NCBI GenBank assembly: GCA_964452115.1
Contig: CAYVKY010000004.1
Coordinates: 1-34,902 of the forward strand
Direction: 5' to 3'
DNA: 34,902 nt
DNA from: CAYVKY01 sp964452115
GTDB lineage: Bacteria > Bacteroidota > Ignavibacteria > Tepidaquicellales > Tepidaquicellaceae
The notes beneath the pieces were generated by a model. It was not told where the DNA came from, searched no databases, and saw only the letters and a list, made by a program, of their open reading frames with translations. Positions 1 to 7,149 of this stretch are shown piece after piece. A program made the position numbers and the translations under genes. The number at the start of each line of letters is the position of its first letter. Within the stretch, counting starts at the first letter, position 1.

Positions 1-1
1 A

Positions 2-601
2 ATGCAGGTCGAACTTTTAAGAGTGATTGAAACGAAAAAATTCAGCAGGGTCGGCGGCAATGATATAATTGAAAGCGATTTCAGGGTAATTGCAGCAACA
101 AATGAATCGCTTGAAGAACTCGTTAAACAGGGAAAATTCCGCGAAGACCTTTATTACAGACTGAATGTGTTTTCCATATCCATCCCGCCGCTCAGGGAAA
201 GAAGAGATGACATATTAACTCTCGCAGACTATTTTTTGAAAAAATTCTGCAAAGCGATGAACAAAAATATAACAGGCATCAATAAGGAGGCGGAAGACTT
301 TATGATGAACTATCAGTGGTATGGAAATGTGCGAGAGCTTGAAAATGCAATTGAAAGGGCTGTAGTTGTCGGAACGCCGCCGGAAATTACAATGAATGAC
401 CTGCCCTTTATGAAGAATAATGAAGACGGAACAAAAGAAGGAACCGGTTACTCGCTTGAAGACCTGGAAAAAGAATATATACTGAAGGTGCTAAATCAGA
501 ATGACTGGAATATCACGAAAAGTGCTGATGTACTTGGTATTGACCGCGTAACGCTTTATAATAAAATCAACAAGTTTGGCTTTAAGAAACCCGGTCAATG
601 A
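2..601 (+). CDS. Sigma-54-dependent transcriptional activator, C-terminal part (partial)
   Basis: The window opens inside this gene, so the N-terminal sensory part and the Walker A/B half of the AAA+ domain are missing; the Met at base 2 is probably internal. What remains is the second half of a sigma-54 interaction domain: VIAATN (sensor I), the FREDLYYRLNV arginine-finger region and PPLRERRDDI, followed by the lid around residues 75-115. A Fis-type helix-turn-helix lies at about residues 165-195 (NITKSADVLGIDRVTLYNKI). The family remodels RNA polymerase-sigma54 complexes at -12/-24 promoters. Whether a receiver domain (NtrC/AtoC type) came first cannot be seen. Its TGA stop overlaps the ATG of the next gene (ATGA), so the two are probably co-translated. 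Confidence 0.93.
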   Translation: MQVELLRVIETKKFSRVGGNDIIESDFRVIAATNESLEELVKQGKFREDLYYRLNVFSISIPPLRERRDDILTLADYFLKKFCKAMNKNITGINKEAEDFMMNYQWYGNVRELENAIERAVVVGTPPEITMNDLPFMKNNEDGTKEGTGYSLEDLEKEYILKVLNQNDWNITKSADVLGIDRVTLYNKINKFGFKKPGQ

Positions 602-1131
602 AAATATATTTATCGCCTGTTAATCTTCCTGATGGACTTATCAGGTCAATATCCGGTAAACTTTCGGCGAATTTTTCGGTTGAAATTTCAACGTTATATC
701 TGAATTTTGATCTCGAAAGCATTTATTTTCCCGAAAGGAAACAATATTATTCCACCGCGTTTCTTAAACAGGCGGTCGAAAAAACCGAAGCATTTGACGG
801 CAAAGTCGTGATTCTGACCAATCTTGATTTATTTGTTCCCGTTCTTACATTTGTTTTCGGAGAAGCACAACTGAATGGAAAGCATTCGGTTGTTTCACTT
901 TGCAGGCTATACGAAGAGTTTTATTCGAATAAAGGAAATGATAATCTTTTTTTAAACAGAGCAGCAAAGGAAATCCTGCACGAACTCGGTCACAATTTCG
1001 GACTGCTTCACTGCATTGACTGGGACTGTGTAATGCACTCGTCAAACAGCATCGAAGAAGTTGACATCAAAGGTGATTTTTACTGCAGGAACTGTCAGTC
1101 AACTTTAAGTAATTTAAATATTTTAAAATGA
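598..1131 (+). CDS. amzA: Archaemetzincin-type zinc metalloprotease
   Basis: This 177-residue protein carries the archaemetzincin core. HELGHNFG at 128-135 gives three zinc ligands and the general base Glu129. It is followed by Cys139, Cys144, the Met-turn Met146 and a CxxC pair (163/166), which in this family bind a second structural zinc. The order HExxHxxGx3Cx4CxM...CxxC matches the family signature; here 16 residues separate the Met from the CxxC. There is no signal peptide, so it should be cytosolic. Archaemetzincins are presumed aminopeptidases with poorly known substrates, common in archaea and patchy in bacteria. The start ATG overlaps the upstream stop and its own TGA overlaps the ATG of scpB, both as ATGA, so all three genes are probably translationally coupled. 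Confidence 0.9.
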   Translation: MKIYLSPVNLPDGLIRSISGKLSANFSVEISTLYLNFDLESIYFPERKQYYSTAFLKQAVEKTEAFDGKVVILTNLDLFVPVLTFVFGEAQLNGKHSVVSLCRLYEEFYSNKGNDNLFLNRAAKEILHELGHNFGLLHCIDWDCVMHSSNSIEEVDIKGDFYCRNCQSTLSNLNILK

Positions 1132-1904
1132 AATTTATAGTCGCAGAAATAGGACACGAAATCGGAACAATCACTTTCAATAATCCTGAAAAGCGTAATG
1201 CGCTGGGAAGTGAAATGCTGAATGAACTGACAGAATGCCTTGAGTATTTTAAACAGAAGAAAGCCAGAGCTGTAATCATCAGGGCAAAGAAAGGCGTCAA
1301 AGTATGGTCGGCAGGTCACGATATTTCCGAGCTTGCAAAGCCGGGCAGAGATCCTCTCTCGTATGATGACCCGCTCGAGATAACACTCCGCGCAATTGAA
1401 CAATTTCCTGCTCCCGTAATAGCGCTCATCGAAGGAAGTGTTTGGGGAGGTGCCTGTGAACTGGCATTCACCTGCGATATAATTGTTGCAGGGCTCGATT
1501 CCACTTTTGCAATTACACCGGCAAAAATCGGCGTGCCATATAATTCATCCGGACTTTTGCATTTTGCAAATGCGCTCGGAAGCAAAATTGTGAAAGAAAT
1601 GTTTTTTACCGCAAAGCCGATTTCAGCGCAGAGAGCAGAATTTTTAGGAGTTGTAAATCATACGATTCCTGAAGAAGATATTGAAGATTTTGTTTACAAT
1701 ATGGCTTTAACAATTTCGGAAAATTCTCCGCTTGCAATCACCGCTATCAAAGAACAGCTGCGGATGCTTTCACACGCATTCCCCATGAACCCGGTCACAT
1801 TTGAAAAAATTCAGGGACTAAGAAGGCGCGTTTATGACAGCGAAGATTATAAGGAAGGCATTGAAGCTTTTTTAGAAAAAAGAAAACCAGTTTTTAAAGG
1901 ATAA
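1128..1904 (+). CDS. scpB: Methylmalonyl-CoA decarboxylase (ScpB-like crotonase)
   Basis: This is a 258-residue enoyl-CoA hydratase/isomerase-superfamily protein that follows E. coli ScpB (YgfG) almost segment by segment. Shared stretches include SAGHDISEL near residue 62, GRDPLSYDDPL, the oxyanion-hole region EGSVWGGACELA, the GVPYNSSG segment, and a C terminus reading RRRVYDSEDYKEGIEAFLEKRKP. ScpB decarboxylates methylmalonyl-CoA to propionyl-CoA and CO2 in the cytosol. In E. coli it sits in the sleeping beauty mutase operon; no mutase or CoA-transferase gene is in this window. It is the last gene of the ATGA-coupled trio. The retained YDDPL and VPYN segments make plain enoyl-CoA hydratase activity less likely. 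Confidence 0.88.
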   Translation: MKFIVAEIGHEIGTITFNNPEKRNALGSEMLNELTECLEYFKQKKARAVIIRAKKGVKVWSAGHDISELAKPGRDPLSYDDPLEITLRAIEQFPAPVIALIEGSVWGGACELAFTCDIIVAGLDSTFAITPAKIGVPYNSSGLLHFANALGSKIVKEMFFTAKPISAQRAEFLGVVNHTIPEEDIEDFVYNMALTISENSPLAITAIKEQLRMLSHAFPMNPVTFEKIQGLRRRVYDSEDYKEGIEAFLEKRKPVFKG

Positions 1905-1934
1905 AAAATAATTTATTAATTTAAACAAAAAATA

Positions 1935-3641
1935 ATGAGAAAGACCACTAAATACCTGCTGTTTGTATTCCTGATAATCGCAGCAGGAACTTTACTTAGT
2001 TTCCGTTCGGCAAATGAAGCCGCTTATGAAAAAATGAATGAAAAAGTTTTCAAACGCGTCAGCGACGGTGCTCTGATATATCAGGGATTAATGAATATTA
2101 AATTCAAAAATGACGTAAACATCACTACAGTGAAGTCCACAGGGGTTCAGAAAATTGATGAAATTATTTCTAAATACGATGTTAAGAAAATTTCTCAGCC
2201 TCATCCTCTGAAAAAAAATGCAGCGAAAAGAAAAATCGGCGATGAAGAACTTGCCAAAATTTATAAAATCGAATATTCATCGGATGTAAAACCCGATATA
2301 ATTGCAGATGAAATAATCAAAGCAAATAAAGATATTCTCGACTGGGCAGAGCCGGAATATGTATGCCAGTGCGACTTTACTCCGAACGACCCCTATATCG
2401 CCAGCCAGTGGTTCCTTAGCAAAATAAGTGCTTATGCGGGATGGGACTTGTGCCAGGGCGATACTAATATGGTAATCGGAATGGTTGACAGTGGCAGCGA
2501 TTTAGACCATCCTGATCTGGCAGCAAACATAAAATACAATTATGCGGAAAATCCGACAAACGGAATCGATGACGATGCAAACGGATACGTTGATGACTGG
2601 CGCGGTTGGGATTTTGCAGGTGCAGATTATCAGCATTTATCGGAAGATAATGACCCGAACATTACAACCTCTTATTGTGACCACGGCTCACATACATCAG
2701 GCTGTGCATCGGCAGTTACAAATAATGGTGTCGGCGTTGCCGGTCCGGGATTTAAATGCAAATTGCTTATTTCAAAGCATGGTGCAGATAATGACAACAC
2801 CGGCGGCGGTTCATCCTATGTTTACAACACAAACAGCGGTATTGCATACTGCTATCAGAACGGCGCAAAAGTGATTAACTGCAGTTTCGGAAGTTCGGCT
2901 TACAGTGCATATACACAGCTTCTTGTCAATAATGCATGGGCAAACGGTACAGTAATCGTTGCATCGGCAGGGAATGACGGACAGAATGTTGCAAGATATC
3001 CCGCTTCTTTTGATAACGTAGTTTCCGTTGCTTCAACAAATTCCACTGACCATAAGTCATATTTTTCGAATTACCATTCAACGGTTGATGTATGCGCTCC
3101 CGGAGAAAGCATTTATGAAACACTCTGGAATAACACGTATGCTTCATGGGACGGAACATCAATGTCGGCACCGATAACATCGGGAACCGTAGCATTAATC
3201 AGAGTTAGATTCCCGAATCTCTCCTGTGCTGAAGTTGTTGCAAAACTGAAAGCAGGAGTTGACTCTATATATAATCTTAATCCTTCTTATGTCGGTTTAC
3301 TCGGAACAGGGAGAATTAATATGCAGAAATGTTTAATGTCAACTACGGGCATACTTGGTAATACAGGTGAAGTTCCGGTAAACTACAATATGTCTCAGAA
3401 TTATCCGAACCCGTTTAACCCGTCAACTACAATTAAATTCAATGTTCCTAAATCAGGCAATGTAAAGATTGCAGTATATGACATCACAGGAAAAATGCTT
3501 GCTGAAATAATGAACCGGAATGTATCTGCAGGTTCATATTCTTACAGGTTCGATATGGGATACCTGTCAAGCGGAGTATATTTTTACAAAATGGTATCCG
3601 GTAATTTCACGGACACAAAAAAGATGACTATAATAAAATAG
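1935..3641 (+). CDS. Secreted S8 subtilisin-family protease with T9SS sorting domain
   Basis: This 568-residue protein has an N-terminal signal segment (about 1-28, hydrophobic LLFVFLIIAAGTLL) and then a pro-region of about 120 residues. The S8 domain follows, with the catalytic triad visible: Asp185 in MVDSGSDLDHPD, His250 in DHGSHTSG and Ser409 in DGTSMSAP; the oxyanion Asn is in SAGNDG. From about residue 485 to the end is a type A T9SS C-terminal domain starting with NYPNPFNPSTTIKF and ending SGVYFYKMVSG...KKMTIIK. It is therefore expected to cross the outer membrane by T9SS and be released or anchored at the surface. A 30-bp gap separates it from scpB, and a long hairpin terminator follows its stop. 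Confidence 0.93.
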   Translation: MRKTTKYLLFVFLIIAAGTLLSFRSANEAAYEKMNEKVFKRVSDGALIYQGLMNIKFKNDVNITTVKSTGVQKIDEIISKYDVKKISQPHPLKKNAAKRKIGDEELAKIYKIEYSSDVKPDIIADEIIKANKDILDWAEPEYVCQCDFTPNDPYIASQWFLSKISAYAGWDLCQGDTNMVIGMVDSGSDLDHPDLAANIKYNYAENPTNGIDDDANGYVDDWRGWDFAGADYQHLSEDNDPNITTSYCDHGSHTSGCASAVTNNGVGVAGPGFKCKLLISKHGADNDNTGGGSSYVYNTNSGIAYCYQNGAKVINCSFGSSAYSAYTQLLVNNAWANGTVIVASAGNDGQNVARYPASFDNVVSVASTNSTDHKSYFSNYHSTVDVCAPGESIYETLWNNTYASWDGTSMSAPITSGTVALIRVRFPNLSCAEVVAKLKAGVDSIYNLNPSYVGLLGTGRINMQKCLMSTTGILGNTGEVPVNYNMSQNYPNPFNPSTTIKFNVPKSGNVKIAVYDITGKMLAEIMNRNVSAGSYSYRFDMGYLSSGVYFYKMVSGNFTDTKKMTIIK

Positions 3642-3668
3642 TTTTAATTATATTCATTAATCAATTTT

Positions 3669-3736
3669 AAACTGCCCTTCTTTGCACTTATTTCCAAAGT
3701 TCTGTCCTGGAAAGCAAGTCCAAGGAAGGGCAGTTT
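3669..3736 (+). terminator. Nested-hairpin rho-independent terminator after the subtilisin gene
   Basis: Bases 3669-3684 pair with 3721-3736 (arms AAACTGCCCTTCTTTG and CAAGGAAGGGCAGTTT, 16 bp with one G-T pair). The right arm runs straight into a T-run to 3740. A second 6-bp hairpin (TTTCCA 3691-3696 / TGGAAA 3708-3713) sits inside the 36-base loop. The T-tract puts the terminating direction on the + strand. The loop is unusually long for a simple terminator. Confidence 0.65.
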
Positions 3737-3740
3737 TTTT

Positions 3741-3995
3741 ATTCAATTTAATGAGTGTTAAAACCCAAGGAAATAGAATATCCGTTCTGTATATATGCCT
3801 TAATTATTATTGAGCAGCACCGCCATTATTGCTGCCATTGGGCTTTTACCATCACCCATTTTGAATTTTCACACAGCATCTGAAAACGTGTGCCGAAGTT
3901 CAGGAAATATAAATTAAATAATATTACTAATCTTCATTAGCAGAGTACGCCACGGACTGTCCTGAACTTTCGAAAATTCGGAAATAAAATTTCTC
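3741..3995. other. Non-coding intergenic stretch
   Basis: No gene-length reading frame is present on either strand. The only frames are tiny, for example about 19-20 codons on each strand near 3750-3850, with no visible ribosome binding site. Besides the inverted repeat listed separately, weak self-complementary bits occur: GCAGCA/TGCTGC around 3811-3836 and CACAC/GTGTG around 3870-3892. The stretch could be a decayed gene or repeat element, but nothing recognisable remains. Confidence 0.4.
3896..3969. repeat. 10-bp inverted repeat with 54-bp spacer
   Basis: AAGTTCAGGA at 3896-3905 is the exact reverse complement of TCCTGAACTT at 3960-3969. The repeat ends about 25 bases before the promoter of the efflux operon. 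No transposase gene or target-site duplication is visible, so it may be a structural RNA, a regulatory site or chance. Confidence 0.35.
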
Positions 3996-4026
3996 TTGAC
4001 AATTGGATTTATTCCTTATATTTTTG
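3996..4026 (+). promoter_or_regulatory. Probable promoter of the tetR-efflux operon
   Basis: TTGACA at 3996-4001 is followed, after 17 bases, by TATTTTTG at 4019-4026. The second element fits both a loose sigma-70 -10 box and the Bacteroidota TAnnTTTG -7 consensus. Transcription would begin near 4033, about 40 bases before the tetR start codon. The call rests on motif fit and position only. Confidence 0.5.
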
Positions 4027-4046
4027 AATAATGATTCATTAATCAT
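4025..4046. promoter_or_regulatory. Candidate TetR operator (overlapping inverted repeats)
   Basis: Two overlapping inverted repeats lie at the predicted transcription start: TGAAT-4 bp-ATTCA (4025-4038) and ATGATT-4 bp-AATCAT (4031-4046). The TGAATnnnnATTCA form is typical of TetR-family operators. It sits between the -10/-7 element and the tetR start, where bound repressor would block the promoter. This suggests autorepression of the regulator together with its efflux genes. Confidence 0.5.
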
Positions 4047-4070
4047 AAATAAAAAATAATAATAAATACT

Positions 4071-4664
4071 ATGAGAGTTAAAGAAGGCAACAAATGGAAA
4101 GATATATATGAAGCGGCAATCAAGATTTTTGCTGAATACGGTTATTTTAATGCAAAGATTGCCAAGATAGCCGAGCTTGCAGGGGTCGCTACAGGAAGTG
4201 TATATCTTTACTTTAGAAACAAAGAAGATCTGCTCAGCAATATATTCAATAATCTTTGGAAAAAAATGTATGACAACTCAGTTTATCTCCGGGACAATAA
4301 AGAACTGGCACCCTCAGAGAAACTGGATCAGATGCTCGATACAATTTTTGATATTTACACTGAGCATCCGAATCTTGCCATTCTGGTTATCAATGAGCAT
4401 GGCACTTACCTTTCATTGAACAGAAATCAGAATCCGAAATATTACGATGAATTTTTTCTCACGGCAACCGAAATATACAACGAAGGCGTCAGAAATAATG
4501 TATTCACTCCCGATATCAATGTTGAACTTTTCAAAAATATCATCATCGGTTCATTCAGGGAACTGCTGCACCACTGGGCATTGAGCAAAAAAACTATTAA
4601 ACTGGAAGAAATCCGTAAGACATACAAATATGTAATGAAGTACGGAATTATGAAGCATAAATAA
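4071..4664 (+). CDS. TetR/AcrR-family transcriptional repressor
   Basis: This 197-residue regulator has the TetR N-terminal DNA-binding domain at about residues 10-56, including AAIKIFAEYGYFNAKIAKIAELAGVA and the recognition helix followed by GSVYLYFRNKEDLL. The C-terminal two thirds is the variable helical ligand and dimer domain. Length is normal for the family. It is the first gene of the operon, 8 bases before the TolC-like gene, and its promoter carries operator-like inverted repeats. It most likely represses itself and the four transport genes until a small hydrophobic or toxic ligand binds. The ligand cannot be read from sequence. Confidence 0.92.
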   Translation: MRVKEGNKWKDIYEAAIKIFAEYGYFNAKIAKIAELAGVATGSVYLYFRNKEDLLSNIFNNLWKKMYDNSVYLRDNKELAPSEKLDQMLDTIFDIYTEHPNLAILVINEHGTYLSLNRNQNPKYYDEFFLTATEIYNEGVRNNVFTPDINVELFKNIIIGSFRELLHHWALSKKTIKLEEIRKTYKYVMKYGIMKHK

Positions 4665-4672
4665 TCTTAATT

Positions 4673-6136
4673 ATGAAATATTTAAGAACAATAATTTTTC
4701 TGTCATTTTTCATTCCCCTGTTTGCAAATGCACAAATCACTCTTGATTTGAACAAAGCCGTTCAAACGGGACTTGAAAAAAATGATAAAATAAAACAGTA
4801 CGAAGAGAAGTCATATCAGAAAGAAATTGAATTTAACCAGACTACCAGCAATTTTCTTCCTAAGATTGACCTGACAGCATCTTTCAATCATCTAAATGAT
4901 AACATCAGCCTTGACCTGAATCCCATCCGCGATGTAATGCTGAATATACAGGCAAAAAATCAGGTGGAATTCACCAATATATATACACTGCTTCAGGGAG
5001 GCGCGCCGCTGACACAACAGCAAAGAGCGCTGCTCTTCAAGTCTAATTACAGCGCACTCAACAGTCAGATTCCTCAGTTTGTTGAACAAATGAAAAAGCA
5101 GGATTACTGGTCAACGTATATTCAAGGTGTGCAGCCGCTGTTTTTGGGCGGAAAGTTGATAGGTGCGCGGCAATATGCTTCGCTTGAAAAGCAGCTGGCG
5201 GATGCAGAGACAAGAAAAGTGAAAGATGAAGTCACCTCCGAGATTATTAATAATTATCTTAACGTAATTATGGTTCAGGATATTATTAAAACGCGGAAAA
5301 ACGTACTAGACGGAATGATTAAACACAGAGACAATGCAAAAAAATTATTTGATGACGGTTTAATTGCCAAGCATCAATATCTGCGGGGCGAAGTTGCGGT
5401 TGCCGATGCGGAAAGCAATCTGAATGATGAAAACAATAAGCTGAATCTCGCATACACCGCTTTAAAAAGCAGCATCGGATTGAACGAACAGGATGTTATA
5501 CAGGTAAATGATTCGCTTATATACGCAGCCGTACGCGATTCGGTGCAATACTATAAAAATCTTGCATACATAAAATATCCTGCTATGGAAATGATAAACC
5601 TGAAAAGGCAGGAGACGGATGTCAAGAAAAAAATTGACAGATCCGAATTCCTTCCGAAGATCGGACTTTTTGGACGGTTTGAATTTTTCGATAACTATTT
5701 ATCAATGATTGAACCGCGCTGGGTGATAGGTGTTCAGGGAAGCATAAATCTTTTCAACGGGTTTAAAGATAAGCAGAATTTTGAAATGACGCAGCATTTG
5801 AAAAACGAGATTGATTATGCAGAAGCCGAAACGAAAAGAAAATTGAACCTGTGGGTGGAAAGTTCATACACCGAAATGAAAAATGCAGAAGATAAATATT
5901 TCCGTCTGCAGACTAATATAGATTTATCATTGGAAAACCTGCGCCTCACTACTGCAAGGTTCAGCACGGGACTCGGCACATCACTTGATGTTGTTGATGC
6001 GGAGCTGGTGCTGGAAAAAAATCAGATAGACAGAACCGTATCGGTTTACAATTATTACAAATCGCTTAATGAAATTCTGAAAGCGGCAGGAAGCACATCA
6101 AACTTTTTGGAAATCTGGAAAAATAAGGAAAAATAA
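4673..6136 (+). CDS. TolC-family outer-membrane efflux protein
   Basis: The 487-residue product has a signal peptide (about 1-20, cut after FANA-Q) and then the two-fold repeated helical pattern of outer-membrane efflux proteins. Long heptad-rich helices at about 140-250 and 380-450 are separated by beta-strand stretches such as WSTYIQGVQPLF and WVIGVQGSINLFNG, and the GLGTSLDVVDAE segment is typical of the family. It should form a trimeric channel through the outer membrane and periplasm. It lies 2 bases before the HlyD-like adaptor gene, so it is probably the exit duct of this operon's exporter. Confidence 0.9.
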   Translation: MKYLRTIIFLSFFIPLFANAQITLDLNKAVQTGLEKNDKIKQYEEKSYQKEIEFNQTTSNFLPKIDLTASFNHLNDNISLDLNPIRDVMLNIQAKNQVEFTNIYTLLQGGAPLTQQQRALLFKSNYSALNSQIPQFVEQMKKQDYWSTYIQGVQPLFLGGKLIGARQYASLEKQLADAETRKVKDEVTSEIINNYLNVIMVQDIIKTRKNVLDGMIKHRDNAKKLFDDGLIAKHQYLRGEVAVADAESNLNDENNKLNLAYTALKSSIGLNEQDVIQVNDSLIYAAVRDSVQYYKNLAYIKYPAMEMINLKRQETDVKKKIDRSEFLPKIGLFGRFEFFDNYLSMIEPRWVIGVQGSINLFNGFKDKQNFEMTQHLKNEIDYAEAETKRKLNLWVESSYTEMKNAEDKYFRLQTNIDLSLENLRLTTARFSTGLGTSLDVVDAELVLEKNQIDRTVSVYNYYKSLNEILKAAGSTSNFLEIWKNKEK

Positions 6137-6138
6137 AA

Positions 6139-7149
6139 ATGAAAATGAAAAATTTCACAAAATACATTATCCTTGCAGTGCCTTTAATTATTCTGATTAC
6201 AGCAGCAATTTTCATAATTGCAAGGAATGAAAAACCCGAGAAAAAATATATAACGGGAATAGTTGAAATGACACAGGTTGATGTGTCATCAAAAGTGCCG
6301 GGAAGAATTGACAGCATTCTCGTTAAAGAAGGAGAAATGGTAACAAAAGGACAGGTAATTGCAACCATTAGAAGCAACGAATTGCAGGCAAAACTTGACC
6401 AGACAAAATCAATTATGGATGCAGCATATCAGAAACTGCAAATGGCAGTTAACGGTGCTCGCCCTGAGGAAAAGGAAATGGCTGAGAAGCTATATGCACA
6501 GGCAAAGCATCAGTTCGATCTTGCTGAGTCTACATACAACAGAATCATCAAAATGTATAATGACAGTCTGATTTCAGCACAGGAAAAAGATCAGGTTGAA
6601 TTTCAGTATAAAGCAGCAAAAGAGCAGATGGATCAAGCACAGGCAAAATACCACCTCGTGCTAAAAGGTGCACGGCAGGAAGAGATTCTGATGGCTGATG
6701 CGAATTTAAGGCAGGCAGAAAATGCTTACAAAGAAGTACAGGCATACACTCAGGAACTGACAATTATAAGTCCGATTGCAGGAGAACTATCAAAGAAAAT
6801 TGTAAATGCAGGAGAAATTGTAGCATCAGGATATCCGGTATTTACAGTTCTTGATTTAGAAGACGTTTGGGTGGTTATTCAATTAAGGGAAGATATGATG
6901 CAAAATTTCAAGAAAGGTAATGTATTTACAGGTCAGGTGCCGGCATTAGGAAACAAGGAATATGAATTTACCGTTACATACATCTCTGCAATGGGTGATT
7001 TTGCAACATGGAAACCGACTAATCAAAAAGGTGATTTTGACCTTAAGACATTTGAAGTCAGACTGACTCCGAAAGAAAAAATTGAAGGGCTCAGACGCGG
7101 AATGACAGTTAATATATCTTTAAACAGTACAAATCAGAATGCAAAATAA
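6139..7149 (+). CDS. HlyD-family membrane fusion (adaptor) protein
   Basis: This 336-residue protein has one N-terminal membrane anchor (about 9-28). A split biotinyl-lipoyl domain follows: SSKVPGRIDSILVKEGEMVTKGQ near 52-74 and the matching half IISPIAGELSKKIVNAGEIV near 210-230. The two halves flank a long alpha-helical hairpin rich in Gln, Ala and Lys, with two GARxEE repeats (NGARPEEKEM and KGARQEEILM). A C-terminal beta-barrel domain completes the adaptor. The architecture resembles YbhG/YhiI adaptors that join ABC-2 permeases to TolC. The gene overlaps the next by 11 bases, so the permeases are probably translationally coupled to it. Confidence 0.92.
   Translation: MKMKNFTKYIILAVPLIILITAAIFIIARNEKPEKKYITGIVEMTQVDVSSKVPGRIDSILVKEGEMVTKGQVIATIRSNELQAKLDQTKSIMDAAYQKLQMAVNGARPEEKEMAEKLYAQAKHQFDLAESTYNRIIKMYNDSLISAQEKDQVEFQYKAAKEQMDQAQAKYHLVLKGARQEEILMADANLRQAENAYKEVQAYTQELTIISPIAGELSKKIVNAGEIVASGYPVFTVLDLEDVWVVIQLREDMMQNFKKGNVFTGQVPALGNKEYEFTVTYISAMGDFATWKPTNQKGDFDLKTFEVRLTPKEKIEGLRRGMTVNISLNSTNQNAK

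Noticed and set aside
845..1403. Three minus-strand open frames opposite amzA and scpB
   Set aside because: They lie wholly or mostly opposite two clearly recognised genes, and their translations show low-complexity or no family resemblance.
3741..3850. Short peptide genes of about 19-20 codons on either strand
   Set aside because: No ribosome binding site, conservation evidence or family is visible; random frames of this size are expected.
3896..3969. Insertion-sequence ends
   Set aside because: Arms are only 10 bp, the spacer holds no gene, and no target-site duplication is visible, so there is not enough to call a mobile element.
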